NCBI GenBank assembly: GCA_032160165.1
Contig: JAVHWA010000152.1
Location: forward strand, 1-64,000
Source of the DNA: QHXM01 sp032160165
GTDB taxonomy: Bacteria > Acidobacteriota > Blastocatellia > Pyrinomonadales > Pyrinomonadaceae
Reading direction: 5' to 3'
Length of the DNA: 64,000 bases
Position 1 is the stretch's first letter. Each line of letters opens with the position of its first letter. Made by a program: the position numbers and the translations under genes. The notes beneath the pieces were generated by a model. That model had not been told where the DNA came from, made no database searches, and saw only the letters and a program-made list of their open reading frames with translations. This document shows, one piece after another, positions 43,631 to 53,359 of the stretch.

Positions 43631-46615
43631 TCAATCTCTTTTGCGAAGTACCAGGGCCTGGATCTCACGTATCAGAGTCGACCCATCGATCGGCTTCGGC
43701 AGATGAACATCGAACCCCGCCGCCAGAGCCGCGTCGATGTCTTTTTCTGCCGCGTAACCCGACAGAGCGATTGCGGCCACCTCGCTCATGTGCGGCAGGA
43801 GTCGAATGAGCCTCATCAATTCATAACCGTCGATGTCGGGCATGCCGATATCCGAAAGGACCACATCAAAGCTGGACGCTGATGCTGCCCGCAAGGCTTC
43901 GGCGGCCGACTCGCACAGTCGCACCTCAAAGCCACGCGACTTCAGCACCTTGCTCAACATCTCCAATGTGTCAGGCGCGTCTTCAACCACCAGCACACTG
44001 ATCGCGTCCGTAATGTCCGCGTCACGCTTCGGCTCCTGAAGTATCGACTTACCTGGCACGATGACGGTAAGAGGCAGGCGAACTGTAAAACGACTCCCTT
44101 GTCCTGGACCTTCGCTGCTAACTGTTACGCGCCCTCCGTGGGCTCCTACAAAACTTTTCACGAGCGCCAGTCCGATTCCCAAGCCACCATGCAGGCGAGT
44201 CTTGGAGCTGTCGGCCTGGCGAAACCGTTCGAAGACGAATGGAAGAAAGTCGAGCTCGATACCATGTCCATAATCTTCAATTGTGACCGAGGCATCCTTC
44301 TCGTCAGCATTGCAGATCACCCGCACCTTTGCTTTGTCACTGGAGAACTTGACGGCGTTGGCGAGAATGTTCCAGAAGACCTGAACCAGTCTGGTGCGGT
44401 CGCCGTTGACGGTGATTTGATCGCTTTCAAAGAAAGAGACGTCCAGGCTTATGCCACGCCTCGTTGCCGATGGACGTATGGTCTCGACCGCTTCGCGGAT
44501 AGCAGCATCCAGTGAGACAGGTTCTTTCTCGATGCGCATCTTCCCGCTAAGGATGGCGGACATATCCAACAGATCATTTATCAGCCGCGCGAGTGACTGA
44601 GAGTTTTTCTCGACAACAGCCAGACCACGCTCGAGCTCGTTGCCATGCAGGGCACCGCCCCGAATCATGTGTATCCAACCAATAATCGGAGTCAGCGGTG
44701 TGCGCAGCTCGTGAGATAGCGTGGCCAAAAACTCTTCTTTTGTGCGATTGGCTTGCTGGGCTTCCTGGTAGAGCCGCGCGTTATCGACTGCGATGGACGC
44801 TCGGTGCGCCAGGTCTTCCGCCAGCGCCAAATCCGATTGCCGGTATATGCGCTCGGATTCTGCACTCGCAAAGGTGATCGCTCCCAGTGTTCGCCCTCGA
44901 GCGGTGACCGGGACGCATAGTGTTGATCTCAGACCCAGCGCGCGGAGCATTTCAAGATGCTCGGGGCTACGAGAGACTTCTGCCAGCTGGGCGTCAGTGA
45001 TCTCAGAAATGAGCTCGGGCACTCCGGTGCTCACAACCAGCCGATAGCCGTGGGCCACATCGAGACCCCAGGGGTAACGCGAGTTTATTTCGCCCAGGAG
45101 TTCGCGCTTGGACGGGTTCGAATGCGCGGCGGCAAGCTGCTGCAACTTACCATCGCCAGCCACCATGTGAATCACGCACCAATCTGCGAGCGCCGGCACT
45201 GAAAGGCGAGCGACGTTTGAAAGCGTCGTGGTGTAATCGAGCGACGACGCCAGCATCTCGCTGGCCCCAACCAGGAAACGCAACGAGTCCTCTGCGCGCT
45301 TGCGGTCATCAATGTCCGTTGCGGTCCCGAACCATCGGATGATCTGTCCGCCGTCATCGCGCATCGGGACCGCGCGTCCCAAATGCCAGCGGTAGACGCC
45401 ATCCGACGCCCGCCGTATTCGATACTCAATCTCGAATGCCTCACCTGACTCCAGAGCCTTCGTCCACAGCTCGAGACAGCGTTCCAAGTCTTCAGCATGG
45501 ACCCCCGGCTGCCATGCCCAACCTTCGCTTCGTTCCAGGGTGGAGCCGCTATATTCAAACCAGCGACGATTGTAGTAGTCGAGATGTCCATCCGGCCTGG
45601 CTGTCCAAACAATCTGAGGCATCGAGTCGGCAAGATAGCGATATCGCTGCTCGCTTGCAGACAGGTGCATCTCCGAACGAACACGCTCGATGAACTGTCC
45701 GATCTGGGTCCCTATGGTGGACATCATCTCGAGCAGGGACTGGTCAGGCTCCTGCACCTCGGAACTAAAGAATTCGATTACGCCCAGGGTGTGGTTCCCG
45801 CTAAATATCGGAAACCCGAACCCACCATGCAGCCCCGCGTTCCTGGCGGATACGACACGTGGAAAATTGGGATCCAGAAGCACATCCGGGATCCATGCCG
45901 GCTCGCCCGACTCCCATACCCGGCCGGGAAGGCCCTCGCCGCGCACGAACGTGCGTTCCATATTCTGCTGTTGAAATTCCTCTATCGCGGGCTTAGGCTT
46001 CGACCAGATTTCGGCACAACGCAAGACGTCCGAACCGGAGTCTACTCGCCAGAAGACCCCGGCTTCCCAGTTCAGCGTTTGGCAAATTGATTCGAGTATT
46101 CTGGGAATAGCACTCGCCAGCTTGTCGGCTTCGGCCAGGGTGCGCGTTACGGTGTACTGCGTCGCCAGCCTGCGTTCGGTGCGCTTGCGCTCAGTCATAT
46201 CGCGCACGATGCCCGTGAAGAAGCGCCTTTCATTTCTCGTGAACTCGCCGAACGAGAGCTCGAGAGGGATCTCTTTTCCGCTCTTATGAAGGCCGGGAAG
46301 TTCGACTGCTTCCCAGGAGATGTGTCGCTGACCGGTAGTTACGTAACGGTTGATTCCCTTTCGATGAAGATGTCTGAGGTATTCGGGCATCAACATGGTG
46401 AGCTGTTGGCCCAGCATTTCCTCGCGCGAATAACCGAATATTCTTTCGGCGGCGGGATTGAGGAATAAGATCGTACTTTCCTGATCTATGGTTATGATCG
46501 CATCAGACGCGGCCTCAGCCACGGTTTGATAGCGCGCCTCGGTGTCGCGCACCATCTCGAGCGCTGCTTCGATCTCCGGAGAGGTGGGATTGGTGTTCTT
46601 TGTTGACTCTTTCAA
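43631..46615 (-). CDS. Hybrid sensor histidine kinase PAS-GAF-PAS-GAF-HisKA-HATPase-REC
   Basis: 994 residues, no membrane segment, so a cytosolic sensor. PAS (about 25-145, with IVRDMTERK), GAF (160-305), PAS with PAC (315-450, FGTATDIDDRKRAED), GAF (455-610), HisKA with His635 in LSHELRTPL, HATPase (N-box WNILANAVKFS, G-boxes DYGHGIE and GLGIGLAL) and a C-terminal REC with Asp922 in VLSDIGMPDIDG. Start codon is TTG with a weak leader. Signal unknown; multiple PAS/GAF modules suggest a small ligand, redox or light cue. It is followed by a stand-alone REC gene, suggesting a branched relay. Confidence 0.95.
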   Translation of the reverse strand: MKESTKNTNPTSPEIEAALEMVRDTEARYQTVAEAASDAIITIDQESTILFLNPAAERIFGYSREEMLGQQLTMLMPEYLRHLHRKGINRYVTTGQRHISWEAVELPGLHKSGKEIPLELSFGEFTRNERRFFTGIVRDMTERKRTERRLATQYTVTRTLAEADKLASAIPRILESICQTLNWEAGVFWRVDSGSDVLRCAEIWSKPKPAIEEFQQQNMERTFVRGEGLPGRVWESGEPAWIPDVLLDPNFPRVVSARNAGLHGGFGFPIFSGNHTLGVIEFFSSEVQEPDQSLLEMMSTIGTQIGQFIERVRSEMHLSASEQRYRYLADSMPQIVWTARPDGHLDYYNRRWFEYSGSTLERSEGWAWQPGVHAEDLERCLELWTKALESGEAFEIEYRIRRASDGVYRWHLGRAVPMRDDGGQIIRWFGTATDIDDRKRAEDSLRFLVGASEMLASSLDYTTTLSNVARLSVPALADWCVIHMVAGDGKLQQLAAAHSNPSKRELLGEINSRYPWGLDVAHGYRLVVSTGVPELISEITDAQLAEVSRSPEHLEMLRALGLRSTLCVPVTARGRTLGAITFASAESERIYRQSDLALAEDLAHRASIAVDNARLYQEAQQANRTKEEFLATLSHELRTPLTPIIGWIHMIRGGALHGNELERGLAVVEKNSQSLARLINDLLDMSAILSGKMRIEKEPVSLDAAIREAVETIRPSATRRGISLDVSFFESDQITVNGDRTRLVQVFWNILANAVKFSSDKAKVRVICNADEKDASVTIEDYGHGIELDFLPFVFERFRQADSSKTRLHGGLGIGLALVKSFVGAHGGRVTVSSEGPGQGSRFTVRLPLTVIVPGKSILQEPKRDADITDAISVLVVEDAPDTLEMLSKVLKSRGFEVRLCESAAEALRAASASSFDVVLSDIGMPDIDGYELMRLIRLLPHMSEVAAIALSGYAAEKDIDAALAAGFDVHLPKPIDGSTLIREIQALVLRKRD

Positions 46616-46830
46616 AGGATAATTCCCGACTGTAACCTTCGACTCGTGCCCGTAATGGTCCCTAATAGTCCCTAAGCTTGATCAGGCCGGAGCGATCTCG
46701 CTCACAGCATATTGTTCATGTCATTAATGCCCGCACGTGGTAGAACATTTTGAGGAGCAGTTGTCCCAGCGAAACCTATATCTAATTTCAAGGCGAGTCA
46801 ACGCGACAGGGTGCAGTGTGTGAGTTTGAT

Positions 46831-46887
46831 TGTCTGACACGCTTGAGCTTGCCGCTACGATTCGACAAACTGGAAGTTTGTCGGACA
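46831..46887 (+). repeat. 57-bp nested palindromic repeat, copy 2
   Basis: Ends TGTCTGACA and TCGGACA with inner GACAAACTGGAAGTTTGTC and GCTTGAGCTTG. It is the same family as 20457-20513 in opposite orientation. The rest of 46616-46970 holds no recognised gene. Confidence 0.85.
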
Positions 46888-46970
46888 CCTGCTGCCTGCG
46901 TGACATCCTTAGTTCAGTTTGGTAGCTTGTCCGAAATCATAAGGTCTACAAGGAGGAGGAGAGGGAAAAC

Positions 46971-47393
46971 ATGGCGAACAAAAAGGCAGGCAAGAAAACG
47001 GGGAAGAAGCCGTCCAGTGGCGGTACGAAGGCGGCGAGCAAGAAAGGTGGCGCGGTGAAGGGTGGCGGCGGAAAGAAGGCTGCGAAGAAGGGCGCGAAGA
47101 AGTCTTCAACCAAACCCGCGAGCAAGCCCGGAGCTAAGAAATCGACCGGATACGGCCCAGTCTCAAAGAAGAGCGCCGGCAAAAAGGGTTCTTCCAAAAA
47201 AGCCGCGAAGGCTGGTGGCAAAAAAGGCGGCAAGAAAAGACCGGCTTCGGTCGGCGGGAAAATAAAGAAGGTTGCCGGTAAAGTTCTCTCCGCGGCAGTG
47301 GCCGGAGCAGTCAAGGGTGCTGTCGAGGAACTAGTGCCGGTTGTCGAAGAGGCTGCTGGCGTGGACCCAGAGGACAAAGAGAAGAGTTCGTAA
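46971..47393 (+). CDS. Histone H1-like lysine/alanine-rich protein
   Basis: 140 residues; strong Shine-Dalgarno AAGGAGGAGGAG upstream. Residues 1-100 are almost wholly Lys, Ala, Gly and Ser with KKAAKK-type repeats, like eukaryotic H1 tails and bacterial Hc1/AlgP-like proteins that bind DNA by charge. The end differs: GKIKKVAGKVLSAAVAGAVK forms an amphipathic helix, followed by an acidic tail (VEELVPVVEEAAGVDPEDKE). Probably a nucleoid-associated or nucleic-acid-binding protein; it could also bind other polyanions. Low complexity makes homology calls weak. Confidence 0.75.
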   Translation: MANKKAGKKTGKKPSSGGTKAASKKGGAVKGGGGKKAAKKGAKKSSTKPASKPGAKKSTGYGPVSKKSAGKKGSSKKAAKAGGKKGGKKRPASVGGKIKKVAGKVLSAAVAGAVKGAVEELVPVVEEAAGVDPEDKEKSS

Positions 47394-47443
47394 AACGCCC
47401 AGCACGTCCATACCGACCAGATGAGAATGCTCCTGTCGTGATC

Positions 47444-47490
47444 AGAGCTGAGATGTGACGCTCAGAGTTCGGGCGCCACATCTCAGCTCT
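47444..47490 (+). terminator. Stem-loop after the H1-like gene
   Basis: A 14-bp perfect stem (AGAGCTGAGATGTG with CACATCTCAGCTCT) and a 19-nt loop start 50 bp after the stop. No T-run follows, so it could be a stabilising or Rho-type 3' hairpin between convergent genes. Confidence 0.5.
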
Positions 47491-47540
47491 CCTATTGAGA
47501 CCACGTCTTTAGATGCGAGTCTCCATGGGCTGGTAACGCG

Positions 47541-48188
47541 TCAGGGCGTTCCAGTTAGCTCGATGATAACCTTCTTGTTCGGAGGCAAGCTTGGAGTGTA
47601 GTCCGTCGTCGGGTTTTGCGTCTTTAGCGTATCGATCTTGAACTTTCTGGACACGCGTCTGAACGCGCCCGGGTGAAGGGGCTTAAACTTCCCAGTTTCA
47701 TCGAATTCAACCAGGACCCGATGCCCCGTTTTATCGTTCGTGATAACGATGTCCCCGGAATCACCACCGCCAGCACACTTGATTGTGATGATCGACGTGT
47801 CGGTGATTGTGATCGCATGGGGTAGCTCTGCGCCCGGAAGGTCGTTATCGTCGTAGAAATTCGAGGCAGTTATCTTACCTGGCGCCCAGTACATCACATT
47901 CGTCCCAGCAGGAGTTGGGCACTGAGGTGCTGTAGCAGCCGTACAGAGCTTGAAGGTAGCATTGTTCAGTTCCAGATGAACAGATCCGCCTGAGATAACG
48001 ATCGGCGTGTCGCCCAGATCTAGTCCTTGCTCAGGCGACGGCAAAGGATGGATTCCCTTATCCCCACCTGTTTCTGGTTGCGGCGATCTGCATCCGGCAT
48101 ACATGAGCATCATAAGAGATGCGGCCAGTATCGCGGAATGTCGCAAGGATGGAATTCTCAGCGGTGGCTTAGAGTTGTGTTGTCTCAT
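47541..48188 (-). CDS. Putative lipoprotein of unknown function
   Basis: 215 residues. N-terminal signal with SAILAASLMMLMYAGC: the Cys sits where a lipobox would place it, though Tyr at -3 is unusual. The mature part is strand-rich (PIVISGGSVHLELNNATFKL, HAITITDTSIITIKC, GDIVITNDKTGHRVLVEFD), suggesting a beta-sandwich. No family recognised. It is on the same strand as the kinase at 48392, 203 bp downstream of it. Confidence 0.65.
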   Translation of the reverse strand: MRQHNSKPPLRIPSLRHSAILAASLMMLMYAGCRSPQPETGGDKGIHPLPSPEQGLDLGDTPIVISGGSVHLELNNATFKLCTAATAPQCPTPAGTNVMYWAPGKITASNFYDDNDLPGAELPHAITITDTSIITIKCAGGGDSGDIVITNDKTGHRVLVEFDETGKFKPLHPGAFRRVSRKFKIDTLKTQNPTTDYTPSLPPNKKVIIELTGTP

Positions 48189-48391
48189 TTCTTCGCTCCT
48201 TAGGTTTGAGGGTACAAATACATGTCTCGAAGTTGACCTCTTCGCAGCGTGGGTTCTGAAAAGGAATGCACGTCAACTTCTGTGAGGTAGTTGCTTGAGA
48301 GATTAGCCAAGTCTTGCCTCTGCGCCGGGTTTAACTTTCATTCATCAGGGATGCTGGCATATTGGCTCCTTTTGAGGTTGAGGTTTCCGCC

Positions 48392-51300
48392 TTATTTACC
48401 CGCTTCGAATTCTTCTCGTAGCTGTTTTTGCAAGAACGCCACGTCGCTTCTCGTGAGATAGCTGTTAAAGTTTTCACCCCCCCACGTTTGCTGCAATCGT
48501 GCCAGTGAATCCGCTGCGTGAGCCGAATACTCACGCGCTTTCGCTTCATCGGCTGTCCGTTTGCTTGCGCGGGCGGCGAGTAGCCATGCTCGCCATTCCG
48601 AGGCAAGTTGTCCCGTGCGAGAAAAGCTCTCTTGAGCTTGTAGGGCACTGGTTAGCGCACCCTTCGCATCGTTGTTCTCAAGAAACGCTTCGGCCATGGC
48701 CAGCGTTGCCTTGGAAAGCAATCCCGGATCCCCAGACGCGGTGGCCAATCTTAGAGCTTCTTCACACGACAACTTTCCTTCGCGTTTTGCGTCGGAACGC
48801 GATTGAGCTAAACCAAGAACACGCTTTGCCTCGATGGTGATGGGCGTCGCCTGAGTCCCGGACGAACTCAAGACCTGTTCCGCATTGGTTTTGCTCTCCG
48901 CGAAAATGCGTTTGCTCAGAGCCAGCTCGGCCCTGGCCAAATATATTTCTGCCAGAAGGGATTGATCACCACCCGATTGATTTGCGATAGCGAATGCCTC
49001 GTCGAGTCTCTGGCGCGCTTCGTCGTAACGCCCCAGCTGCCAAAGGGCATTCCCTAGATTGAGCAGGCTGTTACCAAGTGCCTGCTGAGCGCTTAGATGT
49101 TGATTGATATTGTACGACTGCTGAAAATTGTCGAGGGCTTCGGGATAGCGCTCCTGCCGCATCAGAACTGTACCGATTCCTTCGTGAGAGAGGGCCTTTT
49201 GGGATGGATCATCTATCTGTTCTGCCAAGTGCAGCAGTTCTTGGAAAGCTCCCAGGGCCGCGTCGTAATCGCCTTTTTGTCGGTTGGCGCGCGCCAGCAG
49301 AGTCAAAGCGCGGGACGTTTCCTGTCGAAAGCCCGCCTGTTGATAAAATTGCAACGCTTGTCCAACATATTCGACTCCCTCGTCGGTTTTGCCCTGCGAG
49401 ATCCGTAAACTACCAAACATCAGCTGCGCTCGAGCTTCGTTACGTCGCGCTCGATATCTTTGCGCGAAGTCCAGGGCCTTCTGAAAGTATCTCTCGGCTT
49501 CCGGTAGATTCCCGCGCTGAAAGAACACTGTTCCGAGATCAACCAACCCCCGGGCGGTCAGGTTTTCCATTCCATTCGCCTGTGCAAGATTCACCGCATC
49601 GGCGGCGAACTTTTCAGCCTGCGGAGAGTCGTTTTCGCTTTGAAGAACATACACCAACTGCAGCATCGTTTTGATCTGCTGCGGCTGGTTGCCTGTGGCG
49701 CGGGACATTTCGAGGGCCTGATTCAGTTGGCTGTGAGCCTCTGCTACCTTGCCCAGCCGAATAGAAAGCGCTCCGCGTTGAAAGAACACTTCAGCTCGTC
49801 CCTCGACACTCCCCATGGCCTGATACAGTTCTTCCGCCTTGTCAAAGGCAGCTTGGGCGCTGGCCAGTTCTTGTTGCCGTCCGTAGAGGATGCCTATACG
49901 AAGGAAAGCGGTCGCGTAGTGCGGATCCCGTTTGGTCGCTTCGAGGTAGCTCTCGATGGCTTTCTTCGTGTCATCGCTGTTCTCATATGCTCGCCCCAGA
50001 TCCAAATAAACATGTGCCTGGTCGGGAGTTAATTGATTAATCTCGCGGTACGATGCTATCGCTGTGGGGAAGTCTCGCCGCACCGTGGCCGTTATCGCAT
50101 TGAGATAGGCCAGGTCCAATTGCGGTAATCCGGATTGTTGTCGCGAGAGCGTCGCCACTCGCAGCAACTCATCCTTCGCCGCGTCCACCTGATCCAACTC
50201 CATCAAGGCTTCCGCCAGCCGAGCATGTGCCAACGCGTAATTGTCATCGGCGGAAATAGCTTGCTCGAGAGCTTTGCTCGCCTGGTAATAGGCGCCATCT
50301 CGCAGGGCATTCGTGCCCACGTCGTACCAACGTTTGGCTACCACGGTAGGCTGGTGAGCGGCAGTCCTGAACATGGAAGCGACGATCCAGATCGCCAAAC
50401 CCGTCAGTATCAAAACGCTGACCACGACTCCGAGCGAGAGGCGTGGCCGGCGAAAGATGTCCGACAGCGTTGCCAGCGCGCTGACTTTCCCCGTCTCCGG
50501 AGCGGTAGGGAGGCGCTGTGTTCGAGCGTGACTGATGTCACTTTCCGTAAGCGAAGCCTTCGAGTGATCGAGGTCGTCGATAAACTCCTCCGCCGTTTGA
50601 TGGCGTTCGTCAGGCTTCTTGGCCAGGGCCTTGAGAGTCGTCTGGTCTAGTTCCCGCGGCACGCGCGGATTGAAGGTCGAAGGCGGCGGCGGAGCCATGT
50701 GGATTACGTTCGCCGCAATTTCGACGACTCCGGCGCCGGAGAACGCAGGCCTACCCGCCACGCATTCGTATAGCACGGCGCCAAGCGCGAAGAGATCGCT
50801 GCGTGCATCGACCGCCTCGCCTTTCGCCTGCTCGGGTGAAAGATAGAGCGGGGTGCCAACCACAGTTCCGCTTTGAGTACGTGTGGCCAGCATCGTGCGG
50901 GCGCTTGGGTCCACTGCGTGGTGAGGTTCCTCGTTCAATCGCTTAGCGAGACCGAAGTCCAGGACCTTCACCTGCTTCCGATCATTCACGACGATGTTTG
51001 AGGGTTTGATATCGCGGTGGACAATGCCCCGAGAATGGGCCTCGCTCAGCGCTCGAGCCACCGCTTCTATGATATCGATCGTTCGCGCCAGCGTGAGGTC
51101 CTGCTCGTGCAGAAGATCATTTAGAGATTTTCCTTCTACCAATTCCATGACTATGAAAGGCCTGGCATCGTCGGTCTCGCCATAATCGTAGATAGCGGCG
51201 ATGTTAGGATGATTGAGCGCCGAGGCTGCGCGTGCCTCGCGTAAGAAGCGGGCGCGGAATTGATGTTCGTCTGTCGAGGCGTTAGGGAACTTGACTGCCA

Positions 51301-51403
51301 CTCGTCGTCCGAGGTGTGTGTCCTCGGCGAGGTAGACGGTGCCCATTCCGCCTTCGCCGATTTTTTCCAGAATTTTGTAATGTGAGACTGTCTGCCCGAT
51401 CAT
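48392..51403 (-). CDS. Membrane Ser/Thr protein kinase with TPR sensor region
   Basis: 1003 residues. PknB-type kinase domain (about 8-270) with glycine loop IGEGGMG (15-21), Lys38, HRDIKPSN (129-136) and DFG (149-151). One membrane helix follows (about 327-350, VVVSVLILTGLAIWIVASMF), then many TPR-like repeats (about 365-980; for example YATAFLRIGILYGRQQELAS and ALNNFQQSYNIN-type helices). The kinase is cytosolic and the TPR part is probably periplasmic. All catalytic residues are intact. Substrate unknown. Confidence 0.94.
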   Translation of the reverse strand: MIGQTVSHYKILEKIGEGGMGTVYLAEDTHLGRRVAVKFPNASTDEHQFRARFLREARAASALNHPNIAAIYDYGETDDARPFIVMELVEGKSLNDLLHEQDLTLARTIDIIEAVARALSEAHSRGIVHRDIKPSNIVVNDRKQVKVLDFGLAKRLNEEPHHAVDPSARTMLATRTQSGTVVGTPLYLSPEQAKGEAVDARSDLFALGAVLYECVAGRPAFSGAGVVEIAANVIHMAPPPPSTFNPRVPRELDQTTLKALAKKPDERHQTAEEFIDDLDHSKASLTESDISHARTQRLPTAPETGKVSALATLSDIFRRPRLSLGVVVSVLILTGLAIWIVASMFRTAAHQPTVVAKRWYDVGTNALRDGAYYQASKALEQAISADDNYALAHARLAEALMELDQVDAAKDELLRVATLSRQQSGLPQLDLAYLNAITATVRRDFPTAIASYREINQLTPDQAHVYLDLGRAYENSDDTKKAIESYLEATKRDPHYATAFLRIGILYGRQQELASAQAAFDKAEELYQAMGSVEGRAEVFFQRGALSIRLGKVAEAHSQLNQALEMSRATGNQPQQIKTMLQLVYVLQSENDSPQAEKFAADAVNLAQANGMENLTARGLVDLGTVFFQRGNLPEAERYFQKALDFAQRYRARRNEARAQLMFGSLRISQGKTDEGVEYVGQALQFYQQAGFRQETSRALTLLARANRQKGDYDAALGAFQELLHLAEQIDDPSQKALSHEGIGTVLMRQERYPEALDNFQQSYNINQHLSAQQALGNSLLNLGNALWQLGRYDEARQRLDEAFAIANQSGGDQSLLAEIYLARAELALSKRIFAESKTNAEQVLSSSGTQATPITIEAKRVLGLAQSRSDAKREGKLSCEEALRLATASGDPGLLSKATLAMAEAFLENNDAKGALTSALQAQESFSRTGQLASEWRAWLLAARASKRTADEAKAREYSAHAADSLARLQQTWGGENFNSYLTRSDVAFLQKQLREEFEAGK

Positions 51404-51625
51404 AGGTTCGAGTTACCTTTTGCGACCCAGGCGTGCGGATGAAGAGCAGTTGAAAATAGCGGGCAACACAGCCTGTGCGGCCGTTCACAGGCTTTGCAGA
51501 AGAACTCTATTGGCGCGAATACTACGCGAAAGCGGAAGGTAATTCAAGATGTTGAAAATCAACGGCTCAACGTTCAGGGTTCGCGATCTCGCCCATTGTG
51601 CGCGTGAGATTGAGCGTTGGGCCTC

Positions 51626-52138
51626 TCACCATGGCAGACTGCACAGGTCGGTAGCACCGGCTGGCCAGATTCTTTCGTTACACGGCAGAACCATCACATT
51701 AAGAGGAGAGACCATTTTGCCGGCGGGCTGGTCGAACTGCACTGGTTCCGTCAACAACTGCCAGCCCTGCCGCGCGTAGAATGGCATCAGCCGATCAAGA
51801 CAGAAGAGCAATCCAAACTCCACCTTCAATTCTTCGCACATATATTTCTCTGCGTAGCGAAGCGTCTTCTGAGCGTAGCCTCGCCCGTGTTTCTCGCCTG
51901 CCGTCACCACCGCTCCAATGCCGCCTACGCGCACAGGTTGGCTTTCTACATTGACGACGTGGTTTATTAAGCCCACGTGGCTCACCGCCTCGCCCTCTAC
52001 GTCCAGCAGGAAGTGCAGGTCTTTCGGTCGCCATCGGAACTCGTTATCTTCGATCCCGAAGATGTTCTGGCCCCATCCGAAAAGGCTAAGGCGTTCTTCG
52101 TCAGTCAAGTCTTTGACGAGGCGAATGGTCTCACTCAT
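51626..52138 (-). CDS. GNAT family N-acetyltransferase
   Basis: 170 residues. The acetyl-CoA motif is GGIGAVVTAGEKHGRGYAQK, followed by FGLLFCLDRLMPFYARQGW. The layout resembles aminoglycoside 2'-N-acetyltransferase-like members, but no resistance role can be claimed. Its ATG overlaps the upstream DUF1028 gene stop by 4 bp (ATGA), so the two are translationally coupled. Confidence 0.88.
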   Translation of the reverse strand: MSETIRLVKDLTDEERLSLFGWGQNIFGIEDNEFRWRPKDLHFLLDVEGEAVSHVGLINHVVNVESQPVRVGGIGAVVTAGEKHGRGYAQKTLRYAEKYMCEELKVEFGLLFCLDRLMPFYARQGWQLLTEPVQFDQPAGKMVSPLNVMVLPCNERIWPAGATDLCSLPW

Positions 52139-53166
52139 TTGGCTTCTCTTAGAATTCGGTCGATCACCTTAGGGTCTTCAGGCAAGAGCCCGACCTTTGA
52201 CAGACGCGGTGTTAGCTCAGCCCAGTTCTTGTCCATTGAAAACACCTTCTTGAACAGGGGAAGCGACTCGTCGACACGGCCCATGTTAACCAGCGCCACC
52301 GCGTGCCAGTAGATCATTTCCGCGTTGTCGGGTACGAGCTTCTCCGCAGCTCCATATTCTCGCAGCGCACCTTCGTTATCTTTCTTTTCGACAGCGAGGT
52401 CGCCGGCGTTCATGTGGTTATATGCGCGTTGCAGATTGACCAGGCGGCGCAGTTCCTTCAGCGGCTCGGGACTATCGTCGACTCTCAAGTCGAAAACGCG
52501 GTCGGCCCAGGGCTTTCCAGTGGGCTTACCCGTAACGATCACCAGCGCCGCCGACTGCCTGCCGCGAATGTCGCCTCCCGCTTCCTGTCCGGCGTCGAGC
52601 GCCGCCAGCATGCGTGTGGCCAAGTCGCCCTTAGTCGTCTCGAACGCGCGCGACATCGCCGGCCAGACTTTGTCGTTGAGCATCAGGTTGGCCTGGACGG
52701 AATAGTTGGTCCCAACTTTGTGGCCCGCGGCGGGAATGTCCTTCGCGCCGGTCCAGGCATCAACGCGTCCCTGGGAATCGATCATCGCCACCTGCCTGAC
52801 ATCGCGTCCGTCATCCCCGGCGAGCAGTGACTTTAATGCGTCGGGTGCGCTCTTTCCCATCCGCATCAGATCAAGGCCAAGTTTTCCGTAGCTCGGGTCG
52901 ACAAAGGATTGTGTAGCCACTGCGCCAACTCCCGCTTCTGCCCACGTCACACTTGAACCCACCGAGAACCAGTGTGACTGGACCGCAACCCCAATTTCCC
53001 CGGTCTCCGGGTCGCGCGCCACAATTGAGAAAGTGTGGACAGGTCGCAACGGCTTCGGCTGCGCCTTCGATGCATTCTCCTGCGCGGTTGTTGTTCGAAG
53101 GGTCGTCATCGTCAGGAATGATATCGCGAGCACGGTTAAGGTGACTTCAAGTGTTTTTCTCATCAT
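52135..53166 (-). CDS. Secreted DUF1028 protein with TPR-like C-terminus
   Basis: 343 residues from the ATG at 53166, chosen because a signal peptide follows (TLEVTLTVLAISFLTMTTLR); the frame reaches 53232. DUF1028 (about 45-250) has HTFSIVARDPETGEIGVAVQ, GVGAVATQSFVDPSYG and AGGDIRGRQSAALVIV. This family has an Ntn-hydrolase-like fold and is probably an amidohydrolase. The last 100 residues form TPR-like helices (NLQRAYNHMNAGDLAVEKKD). Coupled to the GNAT gene. Confidence 0.88.
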   Translation of the reverse strand: MMRKTLEVTLTVLAISFLTMTTLRTTTAQENASKAQPKPLRPVHTFSIVARDPETGEIGVAVQSHWFSVGSSVTWAEAGVGAVATQSFVDPSYGKLGLDLMRMGKSAPDALKSLLAGDDGRDVRQVAMIDSQGRVDAWTGAKDIPAAGHKVGTNYSVQANLMLNDKVWPAMSRAFETTKGDLATRMLAALDAGQEAGGDIRGRQSAALVIVTGKPTGKPWADRVFDLRVDDSPEPLKELRRLVNLQRAYNHMNAGDLAVEKKDNEGALREYGAAEKLVPDNAEMIYWHAVALVNMGRVDESLPLFKKVFSMDKNWAELTPRLSKVGLLPEDPKVIDRILREAK

Positions 53167-53359
53167 CGGAGCTCGGCCATGTTTGAGTTCGGGGTTGTTG
53201 GTTTGGTCGATCAATCGAAGTAGCGCATACATGTCGACGGCACGTAATCGTAGCCGCGAGTGCGCAAATTAGCCAGACCGCCACAAGGATTCGGCGAGAA
53301 TTATCGCCGGCGAGGTCTCAGCTACCGTTAGACCTTGCGCAGTCATGCGATTGCTGCGC

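Noticed and set aside
51626..52138. Aminoglycoside resistance gene
   Set aside because: Only the general GNAT fold is supported; resemblance to AAC(2') is too weak for a resistance call.
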